Assembly: GCA_903859075.1 (NCBI GenBank)
Contig: CAIOLF010000010.1
Span: 1 to 28,421, forward strand
Length of the DNA: 28,421 nt
DNA from: Candidatus Buchananbacteria bacterium
GTDB lineage: Bacteria > Patescibacteriota > Patescibacteriia > 2-01-FULL-39-33
Reading direction: 5' to 3'
Program-made: the position numbers and the translations under genes
The notes under the pieces: generated by a model
What the model saw: only the letters and a program-made list of their open reading frames with translations
Databases searched by the model: none
Told to the model about the DNA's origin: nothing
Shown here: one piece after another, positions 1 through 7,017 of the stretch
Numbering within the stretch: position 1 is the stretch's first letter
How the letters are laid out: every line of letters begins with the position of its first letter

Positions 1-32
1 CACTTCTGGCGGTTCGAGTCCTCCGATCGCTA
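1..32 (+). tRNA. 3' end of a tRNA cut by the window edge
   Basis: The first bases read as a T arm with the loop TTCGAGT (12-18), followed by an acceptor strand GATCGCT and discriminator A32. One T-stem pair is a C-T mismatch. A strong terminator follows at once. The anticodon lies outside the window, so the amino acid cannot be named. Confidence 0.5.
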
Positions 33-74
33 TAAATAAAATAACTCCGAATTTATTCGGAGTTATTTTATTTA
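33..74. terminator. Bidirectional terminator between two convergent tRNAs
   Basis: A 20-bp perfect inverted repeat (33-52 with 55-74) encloses a two-base loop. Its core is ACTCCGAAT/ATTCGGAGT, with T-rich flanks on both strands. It separates the plus-strand tRNA fragment from the minus-strand tRNA-Asp and can serve both. Confidence 0.8.
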
Positions 75-75
75 G

Positions 76-149
76 CGGACTGGACGGGACTCGAACCCGC
101 GACCTCTCCCGTGACAGGGGAGCGCTCTAACCAACTGAGCTACCAATCC
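76..149 (-). tRNA. tRNA-Asp (anticodon GTC)
   Basis: Read on the minus strand it folds as a full cloverleaf: acceptor GGATTGG with CCAGTCC, D stem GCTC/GAGC, anticodon stem CTCCC/GGGAG around the loop CTGTCAC (anticodon GTC), and T loop TTCGAGT. The discriminator is G, as expected for tRNA-Asp. The 3' CCA is not encoded, so the CCA-adding enzyme at 15886 would have to supply it. Confidence 0.95.
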
Positions 150-153
150 ATAT

Positions 154-348
154 TTATTTTATTTTAAAGGTAACTATTTATCCCGTCTTTTTTATCCGAC
201 CTGCGGTCGGAACGCTCTATCCAGGGTTGGCATAAATCTGCCACTGGCAAATTTATGATCGCTCAACTGCGCCTCGCTTTCAGCTTGGCTGGTTTCGCTT
301 CCAACCCGTCGGCGATTACGCCGACCCAACTGAGCTACCAATCCATAT
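154..348 (-). repeat. Hairpin element capped by a copy of the tRNA-Asp 5' end
   Basis: This fills the gene-free stretch 150-453; I see no coding potential in it. Bases 326-348 are a 23-bp exact copy of 131-153, meaning tRNA-Asp nucleotides 1-19 plus four upstream bases. Between the copy and the real tRNA lie several hairpins: 308-325 (GTCGGCG/CGCCGAC), 231-257 (11 of 12 pairs), 195-211 (seven pairs, loop TGC), and an outer inverted repeat GGGTTGG (224-230)/CCAACCC (301-307). The stretch near 209-222 also resembles a tRNA D-arm 3' side. A comparable arrangement lies in front of tRNA-Ala at 14863. Bases 349-423 are AT-rich and show nothing clear. Confidence 0.6.
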
Positions 349-423
349 AATAGAAACTAACAGTTTTAATATCTAAATTACAGAAATTATTTTAGCAGAA
401 ATATCTGAAAATGGCAAGCGTCT

Positions 424-454
424 GAAAAGAAAAAACACGGAAGGCGCCCGTGTT
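424..454 (-). terminator. Terminator of the 454-984 gene
   Basis: On the minus strand the stem AACACGG/CCGTGTT (434-440 with 448-454) is followed by a T-rich run. It begins at the stop codon of the gene. Confidence 0.75.
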
Positions 455-984
455 TAGGTTTGTAAGTGGAGCGCGAGAAGCCTCACTTCTTCGGGATAGA
501 ATTCGATATCCTCCCAACTGACGATTCCCGCCTTAACCGCCTTGGCCGCTATCATGAGCCAGCTCGCCTGATCGTTTGAAAGAACGGTTTTGTTGTTCTG
601 GCGCATGTCTTCCAGCGCCCCGCGCAAAGCCCTTGTCTGATCGGCTTTGACTTTGGCGGCCAAGGACTCGTCAACTTCTTGCAGCGTTTCAAAGTGTATC
701 AGCCGCTCCTGAAGCGCTCTTTCTACGAACCAATTCTCTCGGCGTTCGGATAGTAGCAGCTCCACTCCCGCTCGCCGCGCCGCCTTTTGCTTGTCGCCAT
801 CGCTATGGTCGGCCTCCCAACGGTAGTCCCGCAACCGAGTCGCGAAACGGATGGACTCGGAGAAGTCCTTGTTGCGCCATGGCTGGAAATACCATTGGCA
901 GCAAAACTTCAAACCGAGCATAAAAGCCACCGCCAAAATGCCGGAAGCCGCGATGACCAGAACTGTCCCGCTAGTTTTTTTCAT
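454..984 (-). CDS. Hypothetical single-pass membrane protein
   Basis: I do not recognise this family. The protein is about 176 residues long, with a short basic N-terminus, one hydrophobic segment (about residues 8-30) and a charged, probably helical remainder, suggesting an N-terminal membrane anchor with a soluble domain whose side is uncertain. I chose ATG at 984 because GAGGAG sits 8 bases upstream; the GTG at 993 overlaps that Shine-Dalgarno. The gene stands alone, with a TTGACA-type promoter upstream and its own terminator. It is richer in GC than the AT-rich spacers around it. The reading frame is well supported, the role is unknown. Confidence 0.65.
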   Translation of the reverse strand: MKKTSGTVLVIAASGILAVAFMLGLKFCCQWYFQPWRNKDFSESIRFATRLRDYRWEADHSDGDKQKAARRAGVELLLSERRENWFVERALQERLIHFETLQEVDESLAAKVKADQTRALRGALEDMRQNNKTVLSNDQASWLMIAAKAVKAGIVSWEDIEFYPEEVRLLALHLQT

Positions 985-1044
985 GCTTGCCACTCCTCAA
1001 TCGTTAAATGTCCCAACCCTCTGATACGGTGCCGGATAACCAAA

Positions 1045-1073
1045 AAATTATCAAAAAAATCAGAAGTTGTCAA
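1045..1073 (-). promoter_or_regulatory. Probable promoter of the 454-984 gene
   Basis: On the minus strand, TTGACA (1068-1073) is followed after 17 bases by TAATTT (1045-1050). The rest of the 994-1140 spacer is AT-rich and shows no gene. Confidence 0.5.
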
Positions 1074-1138
1074 CGCGCATTTCTCGCCATTCTTTGATAT
1101 TAATTATTTTTTAATGAAAATAAAATTTATTTGCGAAT

Positions 1139-1174
1139 AAAAAAAGAGGGACTTGCTTTGGCTGGCAATCCCTC
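1139..1174 (-). terminator. Terminator of the 1173-2273 gene
   Basis: On the minus strand GAGGGA-TTGC pairs with GCAA(G)TCCCTC (1146-1174) and is followed by seven T. The stop codon TGA (1173-1175) overlaps the stem. Confidence 0.85.
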
Positions 1175-2273
1175 ACAATAACCAACTCGGAATCTCTCCG
1201 ATCAGGCAGCGAATTCCCGCCTTGTTCCAGGCGGGCTGATGCATAATCGGCGTTTTTGTGGTTACCAGATTTTCATCGCCGACAATACTGGCGACCAGTC
1301 CGGCCATCTCGATGTCGCCGCCGGTCAGTAAGACCCGCAGGTCTGGCGCTTGCCAAAAACAGACCGAGGCGGGAATCATGAGCCGTGATGGAACGTGTAG
1401 CGTGATGCCCAATTCCTCGCAGACCTCCTGATAGCGGCGCAGGGTCTCTGGCGGCCCGAAGCGCGGCGGGGCATAAATGTCGTCAACTCCGGAATAGATC
1501 TGCGGATCGACGATCAAGTGCAGCTTGCCGCGCCTGTCCTCCAATAAGCCGCAAAATCGGTCCGGATGATCGTCCGGCGCGTAGATGATTGAACCGTCTG
1601 GCAGTTCTATTTTGACGATGCCATTAGGCAGCAGCCCTACTCGCAATCCGGCCTGCCGCAGCGGTTGGATTGGCGCGGCTGAGAGCGGATAGATGCCGTC
1701 GGCGCATGTTTCCCGGCAGGCCAGCGAGAATCCCAAGTGATCATCTTCAGGAATGTCTTCCAGGGGGTCAAAAAGTTCGTTGACCAGAGCGACATCCTGG
1801 CGCTGTAATATCCGCCCGCCGACAGCATAGGGCGATTTGACGACGGAAACGCCTTTTACCTGCGGCTTGAGATACGGCGGGACTAGCAGGAGCTTCCCCG
1901 GTATCCAGGTGACGAAATCGCGAGGATAAATGGATGCTTGCGGATCTTCCTCCGGAAAATTGACTGTTGGCACTCTCAAAAAAGTAGTCAATTTTTCCAG
2001 CAGTCCTGGCGCGATCAGATGCCGATGGGATAGCGCCACTTGGAAGCTAACGCGCATTCTGACCAGCCCGGTCATAATCGCTACATATTCCAGAGCGAGC
2101 AACCGATAAAGCTCCTGGGGATTTCGGGTCTGCAATCTCATCGGCTCGGCCAGATTTTTTTGACCCAGTGGCATCTGAAAGGTAGCGTTCGGGTCATTAC
2201 TAAAGATCGGCGCGCCTAAGACCACTTGTGTCCGGGCGGCGTCTTCGGCGTTAATCTTAGCTCTCTTAGACAT
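1173..2273 (-). CDS. Hypothetical protein, possibly distant amidinotransferase/deiminase fold
   Basis: A 366-residue soluble protein with no signal peptide or membrane segment. I do not firmly recognise it. Some features recall the pentein (PAD/arginine deiminase/amidinotransferase) superfamily: an IYPRDF segment about residue 115, a VGGRILQ segment about residue 152, an HLIVDP segment in the middle, and a C-terminal GIRCLIGE with a cysteine near the end, where pentein enzymes carry their nucleophile. The spacing of these has not been checked, so this is only a hint. The start is supported by GGGAGGA eight bases before ATG and by a near-consensus promoter (2341-2369). The gene is monocistronic and ends in its own terminator. 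Confidence 0.6.
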   Translation of the reverse strand: MSKRAKINAEDAARTQVVLGAPIFSNDPNATFQMPLGQKNLAEPMRLQTRNPQELYRLLALEYVAIMTGLVRMRVSFQVALSHRHLIAPGLLEKLTTFLRVPTVNFPEEDPQASIYPRDFVTWIPGKLLLVPPYLKPQVKGVSVVKSPYAVGGRILQRQDVALVNELFDPLEDIPEDDHLGFSLACRETCADGIYPLSAAPIQPLRQAGLRVGLLPNGIVKIELPDGSIIYAPDDHPDRFCGLLEDRRGKLHLIVDPQIYSGVDDIYAPPRFGPPETLRRYQEVCEELGITLHVPSRLMIPASVCFWQAPDLRVLLTGGDIEMAGLVASIVGDENLVTTKTPIMHQPAWNKAGIRCLIGEIPSWLL

Positions 2274-2340
2274 GCGGAATTCCTCCCGGGGTTATGGTTG
2301 CGGTTGATGGCAAAATAATAATGAAAAGGACTAACGAGGC

Positions 2341-2369
2341 AGTATATAGTAATTTATTAATTTTGTCAA
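2341..2369 (-). promoter_or_regulatory. Promoter of the 1173-2273 gene
   Basis: On the minus strand TTGACA (2364-2369) and TATACT (2341-2346) are separated by 17 bases, close to the sigma-70 consensus. It leaves a leader of about 60 bases. Confidence 0.75.
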
Positions 2370-2380
2370 TATTTTTAGGC

Positions 2381-2417
2381 AAAAGAAAAAGGTCAAAGAC
2401 GACGCGTCAGTGACCTT
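2381..2417 (-). terminator. Terminator of the 2451-2945 gene
   Basis: On the minus strand AAGGTCA pairs with TGACCTT (2389-2395 with 2411-2417), followed by a T-rich run. It lies about 35 bases past the stop codon. Confidence 0.75.
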
Positions 2418-2450
2418 ATGAGTTCGCGCGCAATGCTGGCGCAACGCTGG

Positions 2451-2945
2451 TTAGTGTTCCGACCCGGCGAGAGCGGCGGTAACCTTCCTTTGAAGACCGC
2501 CATTGCGCGGGACTGGCACCAGCGTGCCGTAGCGTTGGGATTCGGACGTTTGAGCCGAGACATCAGGATCGCGCCCAAGCACGACTAGCCAGTCCTCGCG
2601 GATTTGCGGCAGATGGCCGTTCAATTCCTTGAAGTCTTCCATCGTGAAGACGCTAAACGCCAGACTGGCCACTTCCGATCTCAGCTCGGCCTCCTGGATG
2701 TCATCCAGTGTGGCCTCGGTCCTGGTGGTTGCGGCCAGATATTCCCGGCGCAACTTACGGGCGTAGGCGAGCAGCTTGCGCAGTAGTGCGCTAAGCTGTC
2801 CTACGGGAAGGTCACCGGGTTCTAGTGCTTTGAGTTCGGCTTCGGTTTCAGCCAGTTCAGCCGGCTGGATGTCTTGGAAGTGGTCTAGCACCTCCTGCAA
2901 GACAGCCCTCCGCTTTTCCAGTGTTGCGTCCAAAATGCACTGCAT
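2451..2945 (-). CDS. Hypothetical helical protein
   Basis: A 164-residue, acidic, Leu/Glu/Ala-rich protein. Residues 1-95 look largely alpha-helical and possibly coiled-coil; the tail (from about residue 130) is less regular and rich in polar residues. No signal peptide, no membrane segment and no catalytic motif is visible. I do not recognise the family. The ATG at 2945 is supported by a GAGGAGA Shine-Dalgarno just upstream. It is monocistronic, with a TTGACA promoter and its own terminator, the same architecture as its minus-strand neighbour at 1173. Function unknown. Confidence 0.65.
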   Translation of the reverse strand: MQCILDATLEKRRAVLQEVLDHFQDIQPAELAETEAELKALEPGDLPVGQLSALLRKLLAYARKLRREYLAATTRTEATLDDIQEAELRSEVASLAFSVFTMEDFKELNGHLPQIREDWLVVLGRDPDVSAQTSESQRYGTLVPVPRNGGLQRKVTAALAGSEH

Positions 2946-3025
2946 CTTTATCTCCTCCTCGTTGTTCCCCTCAATTAATGGGGATTCGTGTTTTTGTGTT
3001 ATGGCTCTGTGTACAATTTCCCAAC

Positions 3026-3054
3026 ATTCTAGTATATAATTATATTTTTGTCAA
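3026..3054 (-). promoter_or_regulatory. Promoter of the 2451-2945 gene
   Basis: On the minus strand TTGACA (3049-3054) is followed after 17 bases by TAGAAT (3026-3031), leaving a leader of about 75 bases. Confidence 0.7.
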
Positions 3055-3095
3055 GGGTTTTTAATTAATAGTCTTAATTTAGAAAAAATTATTGC

Positions 3096-3124
3096 TTTAA
3101 AAAAATAATCTTTTCTGTTATAAT
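3096..3124 (+). promoter_or_regulatory. Near-leaderless promoter of the 3136 gene
   Basis: TATAAT (3119-3124), preceded by TGT as an extended -10 element, lies only 11 bases before the ATG. A weak -35 (TTTAAA, 3096-3101) is 17 bases upstream. No Shine-Dalgarno is seen, so the transcript is probably leaderless or nearly so. Confidence 0.6.
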
Positions 3125-3135
3125 CAGAATGTAAT

Positions 3136-4728
3136 ATGAGCCAAATTTCAGGACAAATGGAATGGCTGCTGGAGACGCTGGAGCAGGATTATTCCAAAGC
3201 AGTGCCGCCGGAAGCCGCAAAAATAAAGCTGAGCCAACTGGTTGGCAAGCTTGGTTTTTTTTATGAAAAAGTAAGGAATGCCGTTGACTATAATGAAGAG
3301 CATCTGATACGCCGCAACTCTCTTAATCGTTTTCTCAAACGCCAATTGTTTCTTTTGCAGGAAAAAGACGCGGCCAAAATCAGCCAGGCGCTGATCTTTG
3401 AGTTTATCCGCGCCAAATACCTGCCCAACGATTCCTTGCCGGAATCGGCCATTGATGAATTAGGAGCGATCATTAGCAAGTATCTTTTAATCCTGAGCAA
3501 AACCCCGGGCGCGGTGCTGGGTGATTTGGATAAGATTAATGAGTGGGTAGTCACGCTGGCGGCCTGCGAGATTGATGAATACTTTTTTTCTCCGGAAAAG
3601 GATTTGGCCATGGCCAATTTTATGTATTCGCATCTGATTGATAACTTGGCTTTCACCAAATCGGAAATTGAGGAAAAAGAAAAGAACCTCCAGATCTATA
3701 TCGCGGTGCTTAAGAATCTGCTCAAAGCCGACCCGGCTCTTCTTGCTTATCGGATGTTAAAATTATATTTTCCGGACTGGGAAAAAATAAATGAGGCCAA
3801 GCTGCTGGAATTCGTTCGTGGCATCAAAGAAGTCAAAGAAAAAATTGATGGCCGCCTGCATCACCCGTTGGCTTATCAGCTGTCGCAAACCGCGCGGCCG
3901 CAAGCGGTTTTTTTCCGTATCCTGCGCCAGATAGCTGATGAGAATCCGGCGGTAGCGCGGGAGGTGCTCAGCGACCCGGTAAAGCTGGAGAGCGTGATCA
4001 AGGAAATCTGCAATAGGAATTACAAAAGCATCCGCAATAAGCTCATCGGCTCCATTGTCCGCGTTATTATTTATATTTTACTGACCAAGACAATCCTGGC
4101 TTTTGCCATAGAATTCCCTTACGACAAGCTCTTTCTAAATGAGGTTAATTGGCGCGCTCTTTCCATTAATGTGATTTTTCATCCGGTCCTCATGTTTATA
4201 GTGGCTATGACGATCAAAGTACCCGGAGAAAAGAATACCAAGATTATTATTGATGAAATCAAGAAAATTATCTCCGGCGACCAGCGAAAAGTCGTCTTCA
4301 AGCCCAAGAAGCGCATGAAGCGCGGATCATTCGGTTATATCGCTTTCAATGTTTTTTACACTATCATGTTCGCCATTTCTTTCGGCATTGTCATTTTTGT
4401 CCTGCGGCTGATCCATTTCAATATCGTCAGCGGCTTGCTGTTTGTCTTTTTCTTGACGTTGGTGAGCTTCTTCGGCTTCCGTTTGCGCAACCTGGCTAAT
4501 CAGTACCTGGTCATTCCGCGCAAGGATAATTTTTCCAACTTTCTGATTGATTTTTTTACTTTGCCGATCGTTCGTGCCGGCCGTTTCTTTTCCACTAATT
4601 TTTCCCGCATCAATATTTTTCTTTTTATTCTGGATTTCATCATTGAAACCCCGTTTAAGTTCGTGGTTGAGGCCTCGGAGAAGGCGGTGTCGTTTGTGAA
4701 GGATAAGCGGGATGAGATTTCGGAGTAG
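3136..4728 (+). CDS. Large conserved-type membrane protein of unknown function
   Basis: A 530-residue protein. The first ~300 residues are soluble and mainly helical, with many Glu/Lys/Leu; the last third holds about four to five hydrophobic segments (about residues 308-330, 342-360, 402-425, 430-450 and 490-512) separated by basic loops. I know of no named domain. The likely topology is a cytosolic helical N-terminus followed by a membrane domain. The ATG at 3136 follows a promoter by 11 bases and has no Shine-Dalgarno. The gene is transcribed alone and converges on the 4823-5791 gene across a shared terminator. Confidence 0.7.
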   Translation: MSQISGQMEWLLETLEQDYSKAVPPEAAKIKLSQLVGKLGFFYEKVRNAVDYNEEHLIRRNSLNRFLKRQLFLLQEKDAAKISQALIFEFIRAKYLPNDSLPESAIDELGAIISKYLLILSKTPGAVLGDLDKINEWVVTLAACEIDEYFFSPEKDLAMANFMYSHLIDNLAFTKSEIEEKEKNLQIYIAVLKNLLKADPALLAYRMLKLYFPDWEKINEAKLLEFVRGIKEVKEKIDGRLHHPLAYQLSQTARPQAVFFRILRQIADENPAVAREVLSDPVKLESVIKEICNRNYKSIRNKLIGSIVRVIIYILLTKTILAFAIEFPYDKLFLNEVNWRALSINVIFHPVLMFIVAMTIKVPGEKNTKIIIDEIKKIISGDQRKVVFKPKKRMKRGSFGYIAFNVFYTIMFAISFGIVIFVLRLIHFNIVSGLLFVFFLTLVSFFGFRLRNLANQYLVIPRKDNFSNFLIDFFTLPIVRAGRFFSTNFSRINIFLFILDFIIETPFKFVVEASEKAVSFVKDKRDEISE

Positions 4729-4742
4729 TATTTATATTTTAA

Positions 4743-4797
4743 AGAATAAGAAAAGCCGAGAGTCGGTCGTTTGACCTGCTCTCGGCTGTTTGTTTTG
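4743..4797. terminator. Bidirectional terminator between convergent genes
   Basis: AGCCGAGAG (4754-4762) pairs with CTCTCGGCT (4779-4787), with a nested GGTC/GACC pair inside. T-rich tracts follow on both strands, so it can end both the 3136 gene and the 4823 gene. Confidence 0.85.
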
Positions 4798-4822
4798 TTG
4801 CCGACTCGCGGGGCGCGCTTCG

Positions 4823-5791
4823 TCACGCGATGACGTTGCTGGGGGTGTTGATAAACGGGGCGGCGGCTTTGATCCGTGCGACCTCCCGATACAATGCCTG
4901 GGAATCCCACGGTTGCGGCGGGGTAAGCGCCCAGCGCTCCGTATGGCACACGGTTTCGCCCGACCGGATGCCGAGCGCCGGGCCCATAGTCTCACTCTCG
5001 GCGAAGCTGGGACAGGTATAGACCGCGGTATTGCAGCCGCCGGGCAATAGCTGATCCCAGCGCGAATCGGTTTCAATCACCTTGAAGAAGCTGGTGTCCT
5101 CTCCGGTGGCAATGATGGCGCCCACGGGGGACTTGGCCATGACCTTGCCCTCGGTACCGCAGAGCTTGACCACCAGGAGGCCGTCCCGGATGGAGAGTTG
5201 TTTCTCCATGAATTCCGGCGTGGTGTGGTGTCCGGCCCAGTGCCAGACAATCTGGTACCGGCCCGTCTGCCAGTTGGCTTCCAGGTCGTTGGTCAGGATG
5301 CCGATGGCGGCTGTTTCCGCCGGATTCTTGATGTTGAGGGCCGCGATGGCCCAGAGACCGCCGTACATCAGCATACCGCCGCTGCGGTTCTTGAGCAGAT
5401 AGGTGATGTCCACCCCGACCGGAGTCTCCCGGATGGTGAGGCCGCGTTGCAGTTGGAATCGTTCATTTTTCGCGCCCCAGAACATGAGGCAACCAGGACT
5501 ATCCTCAACGACTTCGCACCGCCCGTTATCCTCGGCATAGGCGCGCTCATCCTCGTCAGCGATAGGTCCGCTATGAGGCCAGGCCCGGCCTCCGCCCATG
5601 GCGCGCCATTTCTGCGGCGCATAGTCGGGCCTATCTTCGTCTACCAGATTCTGAAACATCAATTGCGCCCCGCCGGGACGCCTGGCGGCAATAACCCGCG
5701 GGCCCATGGAGGTCAGAACTTCCAGCTCGATTTGTTCCGTAGCAATCGAGATGGCAGCCAGATCATCCAACCGGATCGTTTTTGTTCTCAT
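4823..5791 (-). CDS. Galactose-mutarotase-like / DUF4380-type protein
   Basis: A 322-residue soluble protein that resembles the beta-sandwich, aldose-epimerase-like proteins grouped as DUF4380. What I see: an N-terminal MGPRVIAARRPGG segment (about residues 29-41), then GGGRAWPHSGP (about 66-76), a repeated pattern of beta-strand-like stretches, and a late TERWAL segment. Members of this group are thought to bind sugars, but the substrate is not known and no catalytic residues can be assigned with safety. No signal peptide is seen. AAAGGA lies about 11 bases before the ATG, a moderate Shine-Dalgarno. The gene stands alone on the minus strand. A long open frame on the opposite strand (5198-6094) is only its shadow. 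Confidence 0.65.
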   Translation of the reverse strand: MRTKTIRLDDLAAISIATEQIELEVLTSMGPRVIAARRPGGAQLMFQNLVDEDRPDYAPQKWRAMGGGRAWPHSGPIADEDERAYAEDNGRCEVVEDSPGCLMFWGAKNERFQLQRGLTIRETPVGVDITYLLKNRSGGMLMYGGLWAIAALNIKNPAETAAIGILTNDLEANWQTGRYQIVWHWAGHHTTPEFMEKQLSIRDGLLVVKLCGTEGKVMAKSPVGAIIATGEDTSFFKVIETDSRWDQLLPGGCNTAVYTCPSFAESETMGPALGIRSGETVCHTERWALTPPQPWDSQALYREVARIKAAAPFINTPSNVIA

Positions 5792-5832
5792 GTTGTAGGT
5801 TGTCCTTTCAGGCGTGCATCCACGCTTGTGGT

Positions 5833-5863
5833 AGTGTACTCGTTACAAGACCCAAGTTGTCAA
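5833..5863 (-). promoter_or_regulatory. Possible promoter of the 4823-5791 gene
   Basis: On the minus strand TTGACA (5858-5863) is followed after 19 bases by TACACT (5833-5838). The spacing is longer than ideal. The 5864-5975 stretch shows nothing else I can support. Confidence 0.4.
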
Positions 5864-5975
5864 TCTGCCTTTGCCCTTAGGCAGTACTACATTCCTCCTC
5901 TTAGTTGCGCCGTTTCTCCTGACTTATTTTTTACATCTGACGTTGATTCGTCACGGCTTCACCCTGCCTCAAAAA

Positions 5976-6005
5976 TTGAATTTTGTCAAGATATCGTGTT
6001 AGAAT
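5976..6005 (+). promoter_or_regulatory. Promoter of the 6024 gene
   Basis: TTGAAT (5976-5981) and TAGAAT (6000-6005) are 18 bases apart. The ATG at 6024 is 18 bases past the -10, giving a leader of about a dozen bases and no visible Shine-Dalgarno. Confidence 0.5.
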
Positions 6006-6023
6006 GCTTAGGTAAATTAAATT

Positions 6024-6518
6024 ATGTTCAAAATCAGATTCAAACCAAGCGGCAATCGCAATTATCTGCTCAGCAACAAGATCACGGCGGTTGATTTTCC
6101 TATTTCCGACGAGGCAATTTTCCTGGCGCGAAAAATTATTGCCAGCCAAGAAACGGAAGATCGCCAAGAGCTGGGCGAGAAATTGTTGGATGAAATTTCT
6201 GACGCTTCAAAAATAGATATTGTAGAATTGCAGATCCAAGACGGCAATCAATATCATCGCCGCCGCAACGGCAAAGTGGTGCTGAAGCGTTACGGCTCAT
6301 ACCGCTTGGCCTCAAAAACAATTACTATTCCCAACCGTACGGCGGTGCGCGGACAGATTGTGGCCGGCAAAACTTTTTTAGATACTTTACTCCACGAATG
6401 GCTGCATCATTATGATACTTTGAAATTGAAATTGAATTCCATCCATACCAAAGGATTTTATCTGCGGCTCAGTGATCTCAAAGTAAAATTGGAAATCCCG
6501 CTGGAAAAGAAAAAGTGA
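6024..6518 (+). CDS. Small zincin-like protein with HExxH motif
   Basis: A 164-residue protein whose second half carries LLHEWLHHYD: H124 and H128 with E125 form a HExxH zinc-metalloprotease signature, and H141, 13 residues later, could be a third ligand. The layout recalls SprT-like or minimal zincin domains, though I cannot place it in a named family. The N-terminal part (residues 1-110) has no known motif. No signal peptide is seen, so it probably acts in the cytosol. It is transcribed alone from a short-leader promoter and converges on the 6531 gene; its TGA stop lies inside the terminator stem of that gene. Confidence 0.65.
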   Translation: MFKIRFKPSGNRNYLLSNKITAVDFPISDEAIFLARKIIASQETEDRQELGEKLLDEISDASKIDIVELQIQDGNQYHRRRNGKVVLKRYGSYRLASKTITIPNRTAVRGQIVAGKTFLDTLLHEWLHHYDTLKLKLNSIHTKGFYLRLSDLKVKLEIPLEKKK

Positions 6519-6536
6519 CTCGCGGTTGAGTCACTT
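6503..6536 (-). terminator. Terminator stem containing both stop codons
   Basis: AAGTGACTC (6513-6521) and GAGTCACTT (6528-6536) form a nine-pair stem. On the minus strand it is followed by a T-rich run. The TGA stops of the plus-strand gene (6516-6518) and of the minus-strand gene (6531-6533) both lie within the stem. Confidence 0.75.
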
Positions 6537-6851
6537 GTATGTTCTGTGTAGATGCGGGAAACGCCGCAGCATGAATATTTGCGCCCGGATATAGCAGTAG
6601 CGCAGCAGGCGATGCTTGCGGGCCCACCAAACGCGATAGTGCCATTCTAAGCGGCTCAGGCCCAGATCCCTGAGAGTGATGCCCTCGTGCTTCAGGGCGT
6701 GGCGGATTTCTTTCAGCCTCCGAGCAACCTCCAATTGCTTATGAATGTCAAATACTCGGAAGCCGAACAGACTGACAACCAGACGCTGATTGGCGCGGAT
6801 ATAAGCCAAGCTCTCCTGGCAGTGCAGATAGGCCAGGGGATATTCTTCCAA
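6531..6851 (-). CDS. Small basic hypothetical protein
   Basis: About 106 residues, rich in Arg, Leu, His and aromatic residues, with a strongly basic C-terminal half (about residues 60-106) that could bind nucleic acid. I do not recognise it. A start further upstream (GTG/ATG at 6872/6869) would place a perfect AAAGGAGGT inside the coding region; a TTG at 6851 lies seven bases after that sequence, so TTG is the likely true start. The gene stands alone and ends in a hairpin terminator that contains its stop codon. Confidence 0.5.
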   Translation of the reverse strand: MEEYPLAYLHCQESLAYIRANQRLVVSLFGFRVFDIHKQLEVARRLKEIRHALKHEGITLRDLGLSRLEWHYRVWWARKHRLLRYCYIRAQIFMLRRFPHLHRTYK

Positions 6852-6969
6852 GTCAGAACCTCCTTTCATCACGCTAAGATTCCGGGTTTTGTACTATATT
6901 TTTTAGTTCTCCTCCTGCTTGCCGGTTAATATTTGAATACTATTCTATTACTTTTAGTTATTTTTAGCA

Positions 6970-7004
6970 AATGAAAATCTCCCCGCTGGTGGCAGGGAGA
7001 TTTT
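6970..7004 (-). terminator. Terminator of tyrS
   Basis: AAAATCTCCC (6974-6983) pairs perfectly with GGGAGATTTT (6995-7004). On the minus strand it follows the tyrS stop by about 13 bases. Confidence 0.8.
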
Positions 7005-7017
7005 TGATCTGGAGTGA

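Noticed and set aside
5198..6094. A 298-codon plus-strand open frame opposite the 4823-5791 gene
   Set aside because: It is a shadow of the GC-rich minus-strand gene, continues through its promoter region and shows no family features.
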